From assembly GCF_016909175.1 (NCBI RefSeq), contig NZ_JAFBFI010000007.1, forward strand, positions 141,076 through 205,075: 64,000 bases of DNA, written 5' to 3'. The DNA comes from Peribacillus deserti. GTDB lineage: Bacteria > Bacillota > Bacilli > Bacillales > DSM-1321. Shown here piece by piece: positions 9,493 to 18,061 of this stretch. The translations under genes were made by a program, and so were the position numbers. The notes beneath the pieces are model-generated. The model searched no databases. It was not told the origin of the DNA and saw only the letters and a list, made by a program, of their open reading frames with translations. The first letter of the stretch is position 1, and each line of letters begins with the position of its first letter.

Positions 9493-9521
9493 ATTATACC
9501 CTTGACTCATTTCCCAGGCAA
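9493..9521 (-). promoter_or_regulatory. sigma-A promoter of asnS
   Basis: On the minus strand TTGCCT and a perfect TATAAT are separated by 17 bp, about 50 bp before the chosen start. No T-box features are seen between promoter and gene. Confidence 0.8.
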
Positions 9522-9576
9522 TCTGCTGCCTCATGCATATAGCCTTGAGAGCATATAGTGCCTCCAAATGATTCAA

Positions 9577-10755
9577 TTACTTATTATTTATAAAGGATCC
9601 GATTCTTTCTACTGCCTTTTCTAATTGTTCCATGGATGTTGCATATGACAGCCGTATATTATCTGGTGACCCAAAGCCAGAACCCGGGATTACAGCTACC
9701 TTCGCTTCTTCAAGCAGCGCCTTAACAAAAGCATCTACATCGTTGTATCCAGTTTTTTCTGCCGCTTCCCGTACATTTGGATATAGATAAAAAGCTCCCT
9801 GTGGTTTTATACAGGTGACACCAGGTATGGAAACAAGTTTTTCATGAATAGCATCTAATCTGCTCTCGAAAGCTTGTCTCATAGTTTCCACATCGTCCTG
9901 CGGTCCTTCATATGCTGCAATAGCTCCGTACTGTGCCGTTGTTGTCGGGTTTGAAGTGCTATGGCTCGCCAGATTCGTCATCGCTTTTATGATTTCTTCG
10001 TTTCCGGCAGCGTATCCAATTCTCCAGCCTGTCATACTATGGGATTTAGAGACCCCGTTAATTATAATGGTGTTTTCCTTTAATTCAGGTGATAGTTCAG
10101 CAATGGATATATGTTCGCTGTTTCCATACACAAGCTTTTCATAAATTTCATCTGAAACGATTAAAATATTGTGCTTCAAGCATACTTCACCAAGAGCATG
10201 AAGCTCTTCCTTTGAATAAATCATTCCGGTAGGGTTGCTTGGAGAATTGATAATAACCGCTTTTGTTTTTGGGGTTATGGCGTTTTCAAGCTGCTCTGCC
10301 GTAATTTTATAAGAGTTGGCTTCCGTACCCTCTACATAAACTGGCTTGCCGTCAGCAAGCTTTACCTGCTCCGGATAGCTGACCCAGTAAGGAATAGGAA
10401 TAATTACTTCATCACCTTCATCTAATATAGCCTGAAACAAAGTATACAGTGCATGCTTTGCTCCCGAACCCACCATGATTTGTGATGGTTGATATTCCAG
10501 CCCCTGGTCTTTTCTCAGCTTTTCAGCAATAACAGCTTTTAACTTAGGCAGCCCTGCAGAAGGAGTGTATTTCGTATGCCCTTCATTCATGGATACAGCG
10601 GCAGCGTCAATGATATGCTGGGGAGTATTGAAATCTGGTTCACCAGCTCCCAGTCCAATTACATCAATGCCTTGTGCTTTCATTTCTTTTGCCTTTGCTG
10701 TTATGGCAAGTGTTGTAGACGGGGTTAAAGCCTGAACTCTTTTAGCTAACAACAT
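9577..10755 (-). CDS. aspB: aspartate aminotransferase
   Basis: A 392-residue fold-type I PLP enzyme that interconverts aspartate and 2-oxoglutarate with oxaloacetate and glutamate. The PLP-binding Lys is in VSKSHSMTGWRIGY (about K237). NSPSNPTG and SDEIYEKL are the usual cofactor contacts, and the C-terminal Arg motif NIRLSYA binds the substrate carboxylate. It closely resembles B. subtilis AspB in length and sequence. ATG follows GGAGGATAC. ypmB lies 16 bp upstream on the same strand, so ypmA-ypmB-aspB form an operon. Confidence 0.95.
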   Translation of the reverse strand: MLLAKRVQALTPSTTLAITAKAKEMKAQGIDVIGLGAGEPDFNTPQHIIDAAAVSMNEGHTKYTPSAGLPKLKAVIAEKLRKDQGLEYQPSQIMVGSGAKHALYTLFQAILDEGDEVIIPIPYWVSYPEQVKLADGKPVYVEGTEANSYKITAEQLENAITPKTKAVIINSPSNPTGMIYSKEELHALGEVCLKHNILIVSDEIYEKLVYGNSEHISIAELSPELKENTIIINGVSKSHSMTGWRIGYAAGNEEIIKAMTNLASHSTSNPTTTAQYGAIAAYEGPQDDVETMRQAFESRLDAIHEKLVSIPGVTCIKPQGAFYLYPNVREAAEKTGYNDVDAFVKALLEEAKVAVIPGSGFGSPDNIRLSYATSMEQLEKAVERIGSFINNK

Positions 10756-10771
10756 TCTTTGTATCCTCCAA

Positions 10772-11245
10772 TCAAATACTGCGATAATATTTCAGCCATT
10801 CGCCAGTTTCAAAATCAAAGTATTCATAATTCATCTGTTTTGACCCATTCTGATAAACCACTTCCCAAAGCGGGACGTTATTTTCCATTCCCAGCTTGAC
10901 GGAAAGAATCTTGTCAGGATTAAGCTCCTGCTGAACAAGACTCATGATCTCACTCTTCGATTTTCCGCTGGAATAATCCATTATGATCATTTCTTCTCCC
11001 TTTTTTTCAGGGATCCAGAAAACCTTTTTTTTGCGATCTTTCGTATTTCCAACAGCCACATAATAGGTTTCGGTACCATTATATAAATAAAAGCTTTCCG
11101 CTTCGGTCATTCCTTTACTCTTAGCCGCAGCCTCTGCTTTTTGAAACGCAGACTTTTTAGGCTTCATTGCCTCGGAATACACAATGGCCGATATAGCACA
11201 CAGGCAGATGGCTGCTATAACTGAAAATATAATCCATTTTTTCAC
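10772..11245 (-). CDS. ypmB: YpmB-like membrane-anchored protein (DUF5590)
   Basis: A 157-residue protein with one N-terminal membrane segment (about residues 4-24, KWIIFSVIAAICLCAISAIV) and an extracytoplasmic domain. The domain contains a PepSY-like ending, YFDFETGEWLKYY. Length and position between ypmA and aspB match B. subtilis YpmB, which I associate with DUF5590. Cell-wall or protease-inhibitor-like roles have been proposed for such folds, but nothing here shows a function. Confidence 0.75.
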   Translation of the reverse strand: MKKWIIFSVIAAICLCAISAIVYSEAMKPKKSAFQKAEAAAKSKGMTEAESFYLYNGTETYYVAVGNTKDRKKKVFWIPEKKGEEMIIMDYSSGKSKSEIMSLVQQELNPDKILSVKLGMENNVPLWEVVYQNGSKQMNYEYFDFETGEWLKYYRSI

Positions 11246-11261
11246 TTATTTCACTCTTCCA

Positions 11262-11432
11262 TTATGTACGGTAAATCGTAAAAACCGCTTTTTCTTTATT
11301 TGTTTCGTCCAGTGCAAGGCCAAACATCAGATCTTTTTCCTTCAGTGTTCTGTTCAGCGAATCAACAATTTTATATAAATCAGGAGAATTCTGCACTTTT
11401 ACTGTCGATATTACTTCAATCTTGCTTTCCAT
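11262..11432 (-). CDS. ypmA: YpmA family small protein (DUF4264)
   Basis: A 56-residue soluble protein, MESKIEVISTVKVQNSP to FTIYRT, in an alpha/beta pattern. I start at the second ATG (11432): GGAGG is properly spaced there and the length equals B. subtilis YpmA. The first ATG (11450) overlaps the ribosome binding site. It is first in the ypmA-ypmB-aspB unit. Function unknown. Confidence 0.75.
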   Translation of the reverse strand: MESKIEVISTVKVQNSPDLYKIVDSLNRTLKEKDLMFGLALDETNKEKAVFTIYRT

Positions 11433-11640
11433 TTCATATTCCTCCAGCATTCAACAATATTTCTTACTCATATTGGCTAAAATCTTGGGCCATACTAAAA
11501 TTACAAGTTAAGATTTATAAACATCATTATAACAGCAATAACTTCATTCGGATAATATTTAGAGTGAAAAAACCGGAAAGAAACTGTTTTAATTTTAAGT
11601 CTCAAACAATAACACTTCTAGTCCTCACTACACACTTTTA

Positions 11641-11676
11641 CAGCAGCTTTTTCAAGCTGCTGCTTTTGTTTTTTAC
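11641..11676 (+). terminator. plus-strand hairpin with T-run, no plus-strand gene
   Basis: CAGCAGCTT and its inverse AAGCTGCTG enclose a short loop. On the plus strand they are followed by CTTTTGTTTTTT; on the minus strand there is no T-run. It stands at the 3' end of dinG (minus) but is oriented against it. It could stop antisense transcription into dinG, or end a small plus-strand RNA from 11451-11640. Confidence 0.6.
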
Positions 11677-11690
11677 ATTCCGCATTTTTC

Positions 11691-14492
11691 TTAGGTAAGC
11701 CATTCCCGAACAGCTTTCTCTAACTGCTCAAGCGGCTTTGTTTCCACCGTGACTTTTGGGATAGCTTCAAAAAAAGAATGACCATAGGTCGAATTTTGTA
11801 TCCGTTTGTCCAAAACAATCAGGACTCCTTTTTCATTTTCAGCTCTGATCAATCTGCCAAAGCCCTGCTTGAACCGTAAAACGGCTTCTGGAAGGGCATA
11901 CTGAGAGAAGGGGTTCTTACCTTCTTGGATGAGCTGCCTGCTTCTGGCGGCGTTCACTGGTTCTTCAGGCGGAGAAAATGGCAGTCTTACTATGACTAGG
12001 CATGACAGTTTATCTCCCTGAACATCCACACCATCCCAAAAGCTTGCATTTCCGAGCAATATACCTTTGTTGAATCCTTGGAAGTTTTTGAGCAGCTTCC
12101 ATTTGCTTCCCCCTGTTATTCCTTGTGCCAGAAGGGTGTAGTCCCCTAGTTCAGCCTCAACCCTTAAATAATCGTAAGTCATACGGAGCAATTCACGCGA
12201 AGTAAATAAAACCATCATCCTGCCATTTGACCCTGTTGCAGCAACTGCAATATGTTGTGCTACATTTCTTGCATATTCACTGAGTGAGAGGCTGCCAATT
12301 TCAGGCATCGAGGAGGGAATCAAAATTTTAACTGCTTCCATATAGTTAAAAGGTGAAGGATAGGATTCTGTTGTAATATTTTCATCCTTCAGGCCAAGCT
12401 GTTCCATAAAAAACGAAAAGGATCCATTAACTGTTAATGTCGCAGAAGTCATGATAATGGAACTAAACTTAGATAGATAGTCATCCCAGATACTCTGTCC
12501 AGCTGTAAGTGGCTGGGAAAGCAATGTAACAGCTGTATTTTTACCGCTTTTCAGTATTTCGGCCCAATACACGGCACCTTCTTCATTCCTAAGAAAAAAG
12601 GATTTCAAATATCCTTGCTGCTCTGCTAATTCTTCCAGCAGACTCGCTGCTTCAGACACATAATATAAGTGGCTTTTCCCTAAGGATTCTTCTCTCCTAG
12701 TCAATACTTCCACTCTTTCGTCTGCAGCTTCCCGAATTTGTCTTAAAGTATCGATCACTCGTTCTGCAAGCATTTTTATTCCATTTAACTCTCGTGATTC
12801 AGCTGCTGAATCAAAATGTAAGGTTAATTTCTGCTGGGCAGGATTGATTGCTAGTTTTTCCGTGTATCTTGCCAGCAGAAAAAATAATTGTTCACTTTCA
12901 TATAAGAAGTCTTGAATCAAGTTTTCTATCACTTTGGAAGAAGTGGGAACTTCCAGATTTTTTTCTTTCAGCATTTTTTCAAGTCTGTATAAAACCATTT
13001 TCTGATTATATGAACCGAGTCGATTTATGATGGTTCTAATGGTTAAATAGCTAACTTTAAAGCCAAGTTTAGAATTGTATGCTTTGTTAAAGTGATGGGC
13101 TTCGTCTAAAACAAGGACGGCATCTTTAGGGAGTACCGGGTTCTGTCCAGTAATATCCTGAATTAGATAGGCATGATTAGTTACCAATATATCTGCAGTC
13201 TTTGCTGCTGCTTTTGCCCTCAAGTAGAAATCCTTTGTATTCCACGGTTCCTGCAGTTTTCCAGGAAGCCCTGCCGAAGTTTGAAGTCTATCCCAGAAGC
13301 TTGCCCCTCCGCTGGTTAGATTCAGTTCATCTCTATCCCCAGTTTCAGTATGGGTCAGCCATACCAAAATCTGCATTTTAGTTAATGAGGTATCATAATT
13401 ATCGTCTTTTTGCCTAAGGACTCTTTCAAACTTCGCCAGGCTAAGATAATTGTTTTTTCCCTTAATCATTTTTGCCTCGATCGGAAATGGGACTATACTC
13501 GCCAATGCAGGCAATTCTTTTTTTAATAGCTGTTCCTGCAGATGAAGCGTATATGTACTAATAATAACCTTCTTGCGGTATTTTTTTATAAAATAAGCGG
13601 CTGGCAGCAGATATCCCAATGATTTTCCTATACCAGTACCAGCTTCAATAATACTGCGCTTCTGCTGGATAAATGAGTCATAAACGCTATTCATCATTTG
13701 CAGCTGGCCCATCCTTTTTTCCGCATTTGGGAAAGCCCTTTTCAAATCCTTGTACTTTGTATCGGGATTGTACCGATATGTAAAGTCCTGCTCTTCTTCT
13801 ATAAATTCTTCTTGCTGATCAGGAACTTTTAACGCAAGGCCTCTGAATATTTCCAAATGATCGAGCGGTTCCAGTGCTTTTTTATCTTTTTCTGCAATAC
13901 ACTCACCGATCAACTCAGAGATTTCGCTTTTCAAGGAAAATGACAGCCTGTATAGCTGTTTAAGAGTTACTTTCGGAAGGGCAAATAATTTAGTCATTAA
14001 TTTTAAAAGCAGAAGAGCAGTAACATGCGCATCACTGTCCGCCTGGTGCGGCCTTTCATGTTCGAGATTCTCTTCAATAGCCAGCATTGAAAGCTTATAA
14101 CTGTCCGAAGTCGGCATTAATATTTTTGACAGTTCCACCGTATCAATTGTAGAACCATAAAACCCCTCAAAGCCTGCTTGCTTTAATTCTTCTTGCAGAA
14201 AAGACAAGTCAAATAGCACATTATGTGCTACAAATACGGCATCTGTAAGCAATGAATTTATTTTTGGAGCAACCTCTTTAAATAGAGGTGCATTTTCGAC
14301 CATACTATCATTTATACCGGTAAGCTCCACAATAAAAGGCGGAATCTTTTTTTCTGGTTTTATGTAAGTGGAATATTCCTCCACAATCTTTTTGTTTTCA
14401 ATTACCGCACAAGCGAATTGAATGATGGAATCACCTTTTTTTGGTGAGTTTCCCGTGGTTTCTAAATCCACTACCACAAATCGTTGCATCAT
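11691..14492 (-). CDS. dinG: DinG-family exonuclease with helicase-like domain
   Basis: A 933-residue protein. The N-terminal DEDDh exonuclease domain (about residues 1-170) has VVDLETTG, a central AHNVLFDLSFL and the final ERPHQADSDAHVT. An XPD/DinG-type helicase region follows, with Walker A GTGIGKSLGYLLP, DEAH (VLDEAHHF), and late motifs FWDGVDVQGD and QGFGRLIRAENE. The stretch between Walker A and DEAH contains no cysteine, so the 4Fe-4S cluster of E. coli DinG is absent. In the S. aureus homologue of this layout, helicase activity is lost and the protein acts as a 3'-5' exonuclease. That is the likely role here. ATG has AGGTG 8 nt upstream. Confidence 0.92.
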   Translation of the reverse strand: MMQRFVVVDLETTGNSPKKGDSIIQFACAVIENKKIVEEYSTYIKPEKKIPPFIVELTGINDSMVENAPLFKEVAPKINSLLTDAVFVAHNVLFDLSFLQEELKQAGFEGFYGSTIDTVELSKILMPTSDSYKLSMLAIEENLEHERPHQADSDAHVTALLLLKLMTKLFALPKVTLKQLYRLSFSLKSEISELIGECIAEKDKKALEPLDHLEIFRGLALKVPDQQEEFIEEEQDFTYRYNPDTKYKDLKRAFPNAEKRMGQLQMMNSVYDSFIQQKRSIIEAGTGIGKSLGYLLPAAYFIKKYRKKVIISTYTLHLQEQLLKKELPALASIVPFPIEAKMIKGKNNYLSLAKFERVLRQKDDNYDTSLTKMQILVWLTHTETGDRDELNLTSGGASFWDRLQTSAGLPGKLQEPWNTKDFYLRAKAAAKTADILVTNHAYLIQDITGQNPVLPKDAVLVLDEAHHFNKAYNSKLGFKVSYLTIRTIINRLGSYNQKMVLYRLEKMLKEKNLEVPTSSKVIENLIQDFLYESEQLFFLLARYTEKLAINPAQQKLTLHFDSAAESRELNGIKMLAERVIDTLRQIREAADERVEVLTRREESLGKSHLYYVSEAASLLEELAEQQGYLKSFFLRNEEGAVYWAEILKSGKNTAVTLLSQPLTAGQSIWDDYLSKFSSIIMTSATLTVNGSFSFFMEQLGLKDENITTESYPSPFNYMEAVKILIPSSMPEIGSLSLSEYARNVAQHIAVAATGSNGRMMVLFTSRELLRMTYDYLRVEAELGDYTLLAQGITGGSKWKLLKNFQGFNKGILLGNASFWDGVDVQGDKLSCLVIVRLPFSPPEEPVNAARSRQLIQEGKNPFSQYALPEAVLRFKQGFGRLIRAENEKGVLIVLDKRIQNSTYGHSFFEAIPKVTVETKPLEQLEKAVREWLT

Positions 14493-14509
14493 TTTGTGTA
14501 CACCTCAGA

Positions 14510-14530
14510 ATCATTGTTCCTATCAATGAT
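14510..14530. repeat. inverted repeat upstream of dinG
   Basis: ATCATTG at 14510-14516 is exactly inverted at 14524-14530 with a 7-bp spacer, 18 bp before the dinG start. It does not match the Bacillus LexA box. It could be an operator or chance. Confidence 0.4.
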
Positions 14531-14654
14531 ATAGAAATATGGCCATAATAAGCATAATTTATCCGCTGAATTATGGAGATCACATTTCCTTATTTTTTTA
14601 TACCATACCACCCAATAAAAAGAAAACACAAGCAAAGGTGATATTCCATCCTAA

Positions 14655-14693
14655 AATAGAAAGCCGGCCGAGGTTTTCTTCCTTCGGCCGGCT
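14655..14693 (-). terminator. panBCD operon terminator
   Basis: GC-rich arms AGCCGGCCGA (14662-14671) and TCGGCCGGCT (14684-14693) lie 8 bp after the panD stop. On the minus strand a T-rich run (TTTCTATTTTA) follows. Confidence 0.9.
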
Positions 14694-14700
14694 ATCCAAT

Positions 14701-15084
14701 TTACATAATGGTTGCTGCTGGTTCTTGAGCAATTAATTCTTTAATACGGTTATTTTCGTCCATAATTGCTACTCGCGGTCTATGGTCCATCATTTCTTGT
14801 TCTGAAACCATAGCATAGGAAATGATAATTACAATGTCATCAGGCTGAACTAACCTAGCTGCTGCACCATTTAGACATATTACCCCGCTGTTTCTAGGTC
14901 CAGGGATAATGTAGGTTTCCAAACGTGCCCCATTATTATTATTAACAATATGCACTTTTTCGTTTGCAGCCATACCAACAGCATCTAAAATATCTTCATC
15001 TATGGTAATGCTGCCGACATAATTTAAATTAGCTTCCGTAACCCGCGCCCTGTGAATTTTTGCATTCATCATAGTACGAAACAT
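14701..15084 (-). CDS. panD: aspartate 1-decarboxylase proenzyme
   Basis: A 127-residue pyruvoyl enzyme that makes beta-alanine from aspartate for pantothenate. The self-cleavage site is in NYVGSITID (Gly24-Ser25), where Ser25 becomes the pyruvoyl group. Other active-site stretches are [11 protein letters not shown] and [16 protein letters not shown] [12 protein letters not shown]. Strong GGAGGAAC ribosome binding site. It is last in the panB-panC-panD operon and ends at a GC-rich terminator. Confidence 0.97.
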   Translation of the reverse strand: MFRTMMNAKIHRARVTEANLNYVGSITIDEDILDAVGMAANEKVHIVNNNNGARLETYIIPGPRNSGVICLNGAAARLVQPDDIVIIISYAMVSEQEMMDHRPRVAIMDENNRIKELIAQEPAATIM

Positions 15085-15110
15085 TTTTGTTCCTCCTCTT
15101 CCCAGGAATA

Positions 15111-15956
15111 TTAGATTTCTACGATTATATTATCTATAAGCCTTGCCCTGCTGAATTTAACAGCCAGAGCAATGATGATTTTCCCTTGGATTTCTTCCAC
15201 TCTTTCAAGCTCCGGATATGACAGCAGTTCAGCATAATCAATCTCTCCACTTGTACTGCTGTCAAGTTCTTCTTTAATACCAGCTATTACTTTCTCCGGA
15301 TTTCTTTCTCCGCTGTCTATTAGTGCCCTCGCTTTTTGAAGGCTTTTGAAGATAGCCGGGGCCTGCTGACGTTCCTCTTCGGAGAGGAATACATTTCTGG
15401 AGCTTTTTGCAAGTCCATCCTCTTCTCTTACGGTATTAACAGGCACTAATTCAACTGGAATATTAAAATCCCTAATCAAGCTGTCTATGACCGCCACCTG
15501 CTGGGCATCCTTCAGGCCAAAGTAGGCTTGGTCTGGCTGAATTATATTAAAAAGCTTTGTCAATACCGTCACAACGCCATCGAAATGTCCAGGCCTTTTA
15601 GCCCCGCATAATACATTCGTCCTTGAGTTTACAATAAGAGAGACGCCGGCCTTGTGCGGATACATTTCTTCCACGGAAGGATAAAAAATAAAATCCACAC
15701 CTGCTTCATAGGCTGCTTGCTCATCCCGTTCAATATCTCTTGGATACGTTTCAAAATCTTCATTCGGGCCGAACTGTATTGGATTTACGAAAACACTTAG
15801 AACCACAATATCGTTTTCTTCCCTTGCCCTTTTAAGAAGTGACTGATGCCCTTCATGCAAAAAGCCCATGGTTGGGACAAAGCCCACAGTTGAACCATCT
15901 TTTCGTTTATCTCTGAGGGCTTCTCTTAATAGACTGATTTCTTTTATTACTTTCAT
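15111..15956 (-). CDS. panC: pantothenate synthetase
   Basis: A 281-residue ATP-dependent ligase that joins pantoate and beta-alanine. The HIGH-type nucleotide signature is in [35 protein letters not shown] and the KMSKS-like SSRNVFLS are also present. The ATG overlaps the panB stop (ATGA), so panB and panC are translationally coupled. Confidence 0.97.
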   Translation of the reverse strand: MKVIKEISLLREALRDKRKDGSTVGFVPTMGFLHEGHQSLLKRAREENDIVVLSVFVNPIQFGPNEDFETYPRDIERDEQAAYEAGVDFIFYPSVEEMYPHKAGVSLIVNSRTNVLCGAKRPGHFDGVVTVLTKLFNIIQPDQAYFGLKDAQQVAVIDSLIRDFNIPVELVPVNTVREEDGLAKSSRNVFLSEEERQQAPAIFKSLQKARALIDSGERNPEKVIAGIKEELDSSTSGEIDYAELLSYPELERVEEIQGKIIIALAVKFSRARLIDNIIVEI

Positions 15957-16789
15957 TTCTTTCCTCCGTATAGTGCTTCCACTTCTTCTTCGGCCATCGT
16001 AAAGGAATGTATTTTTTCCGGAAAAGCTTGTTCCTTTACTTCTTTTATATATTGGCCCAAAGCTTCTTTTACCATTTCTCCAGTATTTCCATATTTCTTA
16101 ACGAACTTTGGAATACGGTCCACTCCATAGGAAAGAACATCATGATATACAAGTACTTGTCCATCTGTATATTGTCCTGCCCCAATCCCAATAGTAGGAA
16201 TTGCTAAAGAGTCCGTAATCATCTGGGCTAATTGGTAAGGTACACATTCCAGCACCAGTGCAATAGCTCCTGCTTTCTCACAGGCAGCAGCATCCTCCAT
16301 TAACCGGCCGGCTGCGTCAGCATCCTTGCCCTGGACCTTATATCCGCCAAGTACTCCCACTGATTGCGGTGTTAATCCAAGATGGGCAACTACCGGCACC
16401 CCAGCCTTTGTAAGAGCAGATATTTTATCCAGCACTCCATCTGCACCTTCAACCTTAACTGCATCTGCATTTCCCAGCTGAATAATTTTTGCTGCATTTT
16501 TCAGGGTTTCATCGAGTGATAAATGGTAGCTCATAAAGGGCATGTCTGTAACGATAAACGTGTTAGGCGCCCCTCTTTTTACAGCTTTAGAATGATGGAT
16601 CATGTCCTCCACTGTAACAGGCAGAGTTGAATCATACCCGAGTACCACCATCCCCAGTGAATCTCCGACCAGAATCATATCCACTCCTGCTTCTTCTACA
16701 AGCTTTGCAGACGGATAATCATAGGCTGTGAGCATGGTAATTTTTTCACCCTGCTGTTTCATCTTATTAAAATGGGCAGAAAACTTCAT
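15953..16789 (-). CDS. panB: 3-methyl-2-oxobutanoate hydroxymethyltransferase
   Basis: A 278-residue enzyme for the first committed step of pantothenate synthesis, using 5,10-methylene-tetrahydrofolate to hydroxymethylate ketoisovalerate. Metal- and substrate-binding motifs include [25 protein letters not shown] and [29 protein letters not shown] is near the end. The start is the ATG at 16789 behind AAAGGAGGAAGC; the longer frame to 16825 crosses that signal. A structured leader precedes the gene. Confidence 0.96.
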   Translation of the reverse strand: MKFSAHFNKMKQQGEKITMLTAYDYPSAKLVEEAGVDMILVGDSLGMVVLGYDSTLPVTVEDMIHHSKAVKRGAPNTFIVTDMPFMSYHLSLDETLKNAAKIIQLGNADAVKVEGADGVLDKISALTKAGVPVVAHLGLTPQSVGVLGGYKVQGKDADAAGRLMEDAAACEKAGAIALVLECVPYQLAQMITDSLAIPTIGIGAGQYTDGQVLVYHDVLSYGVDRIPKFVKKYGNTGEMVKEALGQYIKEVKEQAFPEKIHSFTMAEEEVEALYGGKK

Positions 16790-16851
16790 TGTGCTTCCTC
16801 CTTTTTTTAGAGGAGATGAAATCACGAGGGTCAGAATGATTATATAAAATC

Positions 16852-16931
16852 AAAAAAGACCCTTCCGAAGGCAGAAGGATCCTGTAATGTCCAGTTGTTA
16901 ATCCCTCTGTCCCAGTCCATCTCATTGGATC
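16852..16931 (-). promoter_or_regulatory. panB leader with alternative hairpins (candidate pan RNA)
   Basis: Between birA and panB the minus strand holds an intrinsic terminator: 8-bp arms at 16858-16865 and 16874-16881, followed by TTTTTT. The upstream GATCC (16927-16931) can instead pair with GGATC in the terminator's 5' arm (16878-16882), enclosing a 44-nt segment rich in GGAC, GGGACAG and GGGATT. The two folds exclude each other, which is the layout of a cis-regulatory leader. A conserved RNA called the pan motif is known upstream of panB/C/D in Firmicutes, and this is a candidate by position. I cannot confirm its consensus from memory. Part of the hairpin may simply terminate birA. Confidence 0.5.
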
Positions 16932-17031
16932 AAGGCAGATATGCATTTTAAAAGTACACTTAAAATTCTTTTTTAGGTGCAGTTCCTTTTATGGAAAAAT
17001 TTTTCATTTTCCCTTGATACCGCCCACATAC

Positions 17032-17061
17032 ATTATACATAATCTAATTCTAGATTTCTAA
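17032..17061 (-). promoter_or_regulatory. possible sigma-A promoter of the panB leader
   Basis: A perfect TATAAT (minus strand, 17032-17037) with a weak TTAGAA -35 at 18 bp spacing, just downstream of birA. It would start a transcript with a roughly 230-nt leader. Confidence 0.5.
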
Positions 17062-17083
17062 GATTTTTTATTAATATGTACAT

Positions 17084-18061
17084 TTAACTAATTTCTATAT
17101 CAGCAGAATAGATATTGTGGATTTCTCCCTCGTCATCTTTTAATAAAAGCACTCCATCCTCCGTAATTCCGATGGCTTTTCCGTAAAGCACCCCTGTTAA
17201 AGTAGAAGCTTTGATCTCTTTGCCCAGGCTTACCGCATAACTTTCCCAGAGGAGCTTTATTGGTTTAAAGCCCTCCTTTAAAAAGAGGTTATAAAGAATC
17301 TCAAAATGCTTTAAAAAGGATTGAATAATTGAAGTTCTTGAAATCGGCTGTCCCTCTTCAATAGACAAAGAAGTAGCGGTTTCCTTTATTTCATCAGGAA
17401 AATCCTCGAGCCCCTGATTAACATTTATGCCGATCCCAATAATAACTGAATGAATACGGTCAGCTTCAGCCTGCATTTCCGTTAATATTCCAGTGACCTT
17501 TTTTCCGTTGATTAGAATATCATTCGGCCATTTAATGGCTGGAAGTAAAGAAGTTGTATCTTCAATAGCCTGCACAATGGCTACCGCTGCCAAAAGAGTA
17601 AGCTGCGGTGCTTGGTGCATAGGGATTTTTGGCCGGAGGACCAGACTCATCCAAATACCTGTCTTGGCTGAATGCCAAGTCCTTAACAACCGCCCTTTAC
17701 CTTCAGTTTGTTCATCTGCAATAACTAAAGTTCCTTCTTCAGCGCCGCTGTCTGCAAGCTTATGTGCAATCTTCTGTGTAGAAGGGAGAGATTCATGATA
17801 AGAAATATGCTTCCCCATCATCTTTGTTTCAAGCCCAAGCAATATAGAATTTCCGGACAGCTTGCCGGGACTCTTATTGATTCTATAACCTTTTTTTCTG
17901 ATTGCTTCTATCTCATACCCATCCTTGCGGAGCTCTTCTATATGTTTCCAGACAGCCGTCCTTGAGCAGCCCATAATTTCTGCAAGATTCTGTCCAGAAA
18001 CAAAACCTCCATTCGCCTGATGGAAAGCTTCTAATAGTACTTTTCTCAAATCAGATTGCAC
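17084..18061 (-). CDS. birA: BirA: biotin-protein ligase and biotin repressor
   Basis: A 325-residue two-domain protein. The N-terminal winged helix (about residues 1-65, with SRTAVWKHIEELRKDGYEIEA) binds DNA. The central ligase domain has the biotin/ATP loop in GKGRLLRTWHSA and WPNDILINGKKVTGIL, followed by an SH3-like C-terminal domain. It attaches biotin to carboxylases and represses biotin genes. I prefer GTG at 18061 to GTG at 18073, because GGGAG is then 10 nt away and the length equals the usual 325. It overlaps the end of cca by 16 bp. Confidence 0.94.
   Translation of the reverse strand: MQSDLRKVLLEAFHQANGGFVSGQNLAEIMGCSRTAVWKHIEELRKDGYEIEAIRKKGYRINKSPGKLSGNSILLGLETKMMGKHISYHESLPSTQKIAHKLADSGAEEGTLVIADEQTEGKGRLLRTWHSAKTGIWMSLVLRPKIPMHQAPQLTLLAAVAIVQAIEDTTSLLPAIKWPNDILINGKKVTGILTEMQAEADRIHSVIIGIGINVNQGLEDFPDEIKETATSLSIEEGQPISRTSIIQSFLKHFEILYNLFLKEGFKPIKLLWESYAVSLGKEIKASTLTGVLYGKAIGITEDGVLLLKDDEGEIHNIYSADIEIS

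Noticed and set aside
9251..9542. Plus-strand open frames opposite the asnS start
   Set aside because: They are antisense shadows of asnS and its promoter, with no ribosome binding site and no family resemblance.
16852..17061. T-box riboswitch before panB
   Set aside because: There is no T-box sequence of the GGGTGGAACCGCG type and the downstream genes are not amino-acid or tRNA related.
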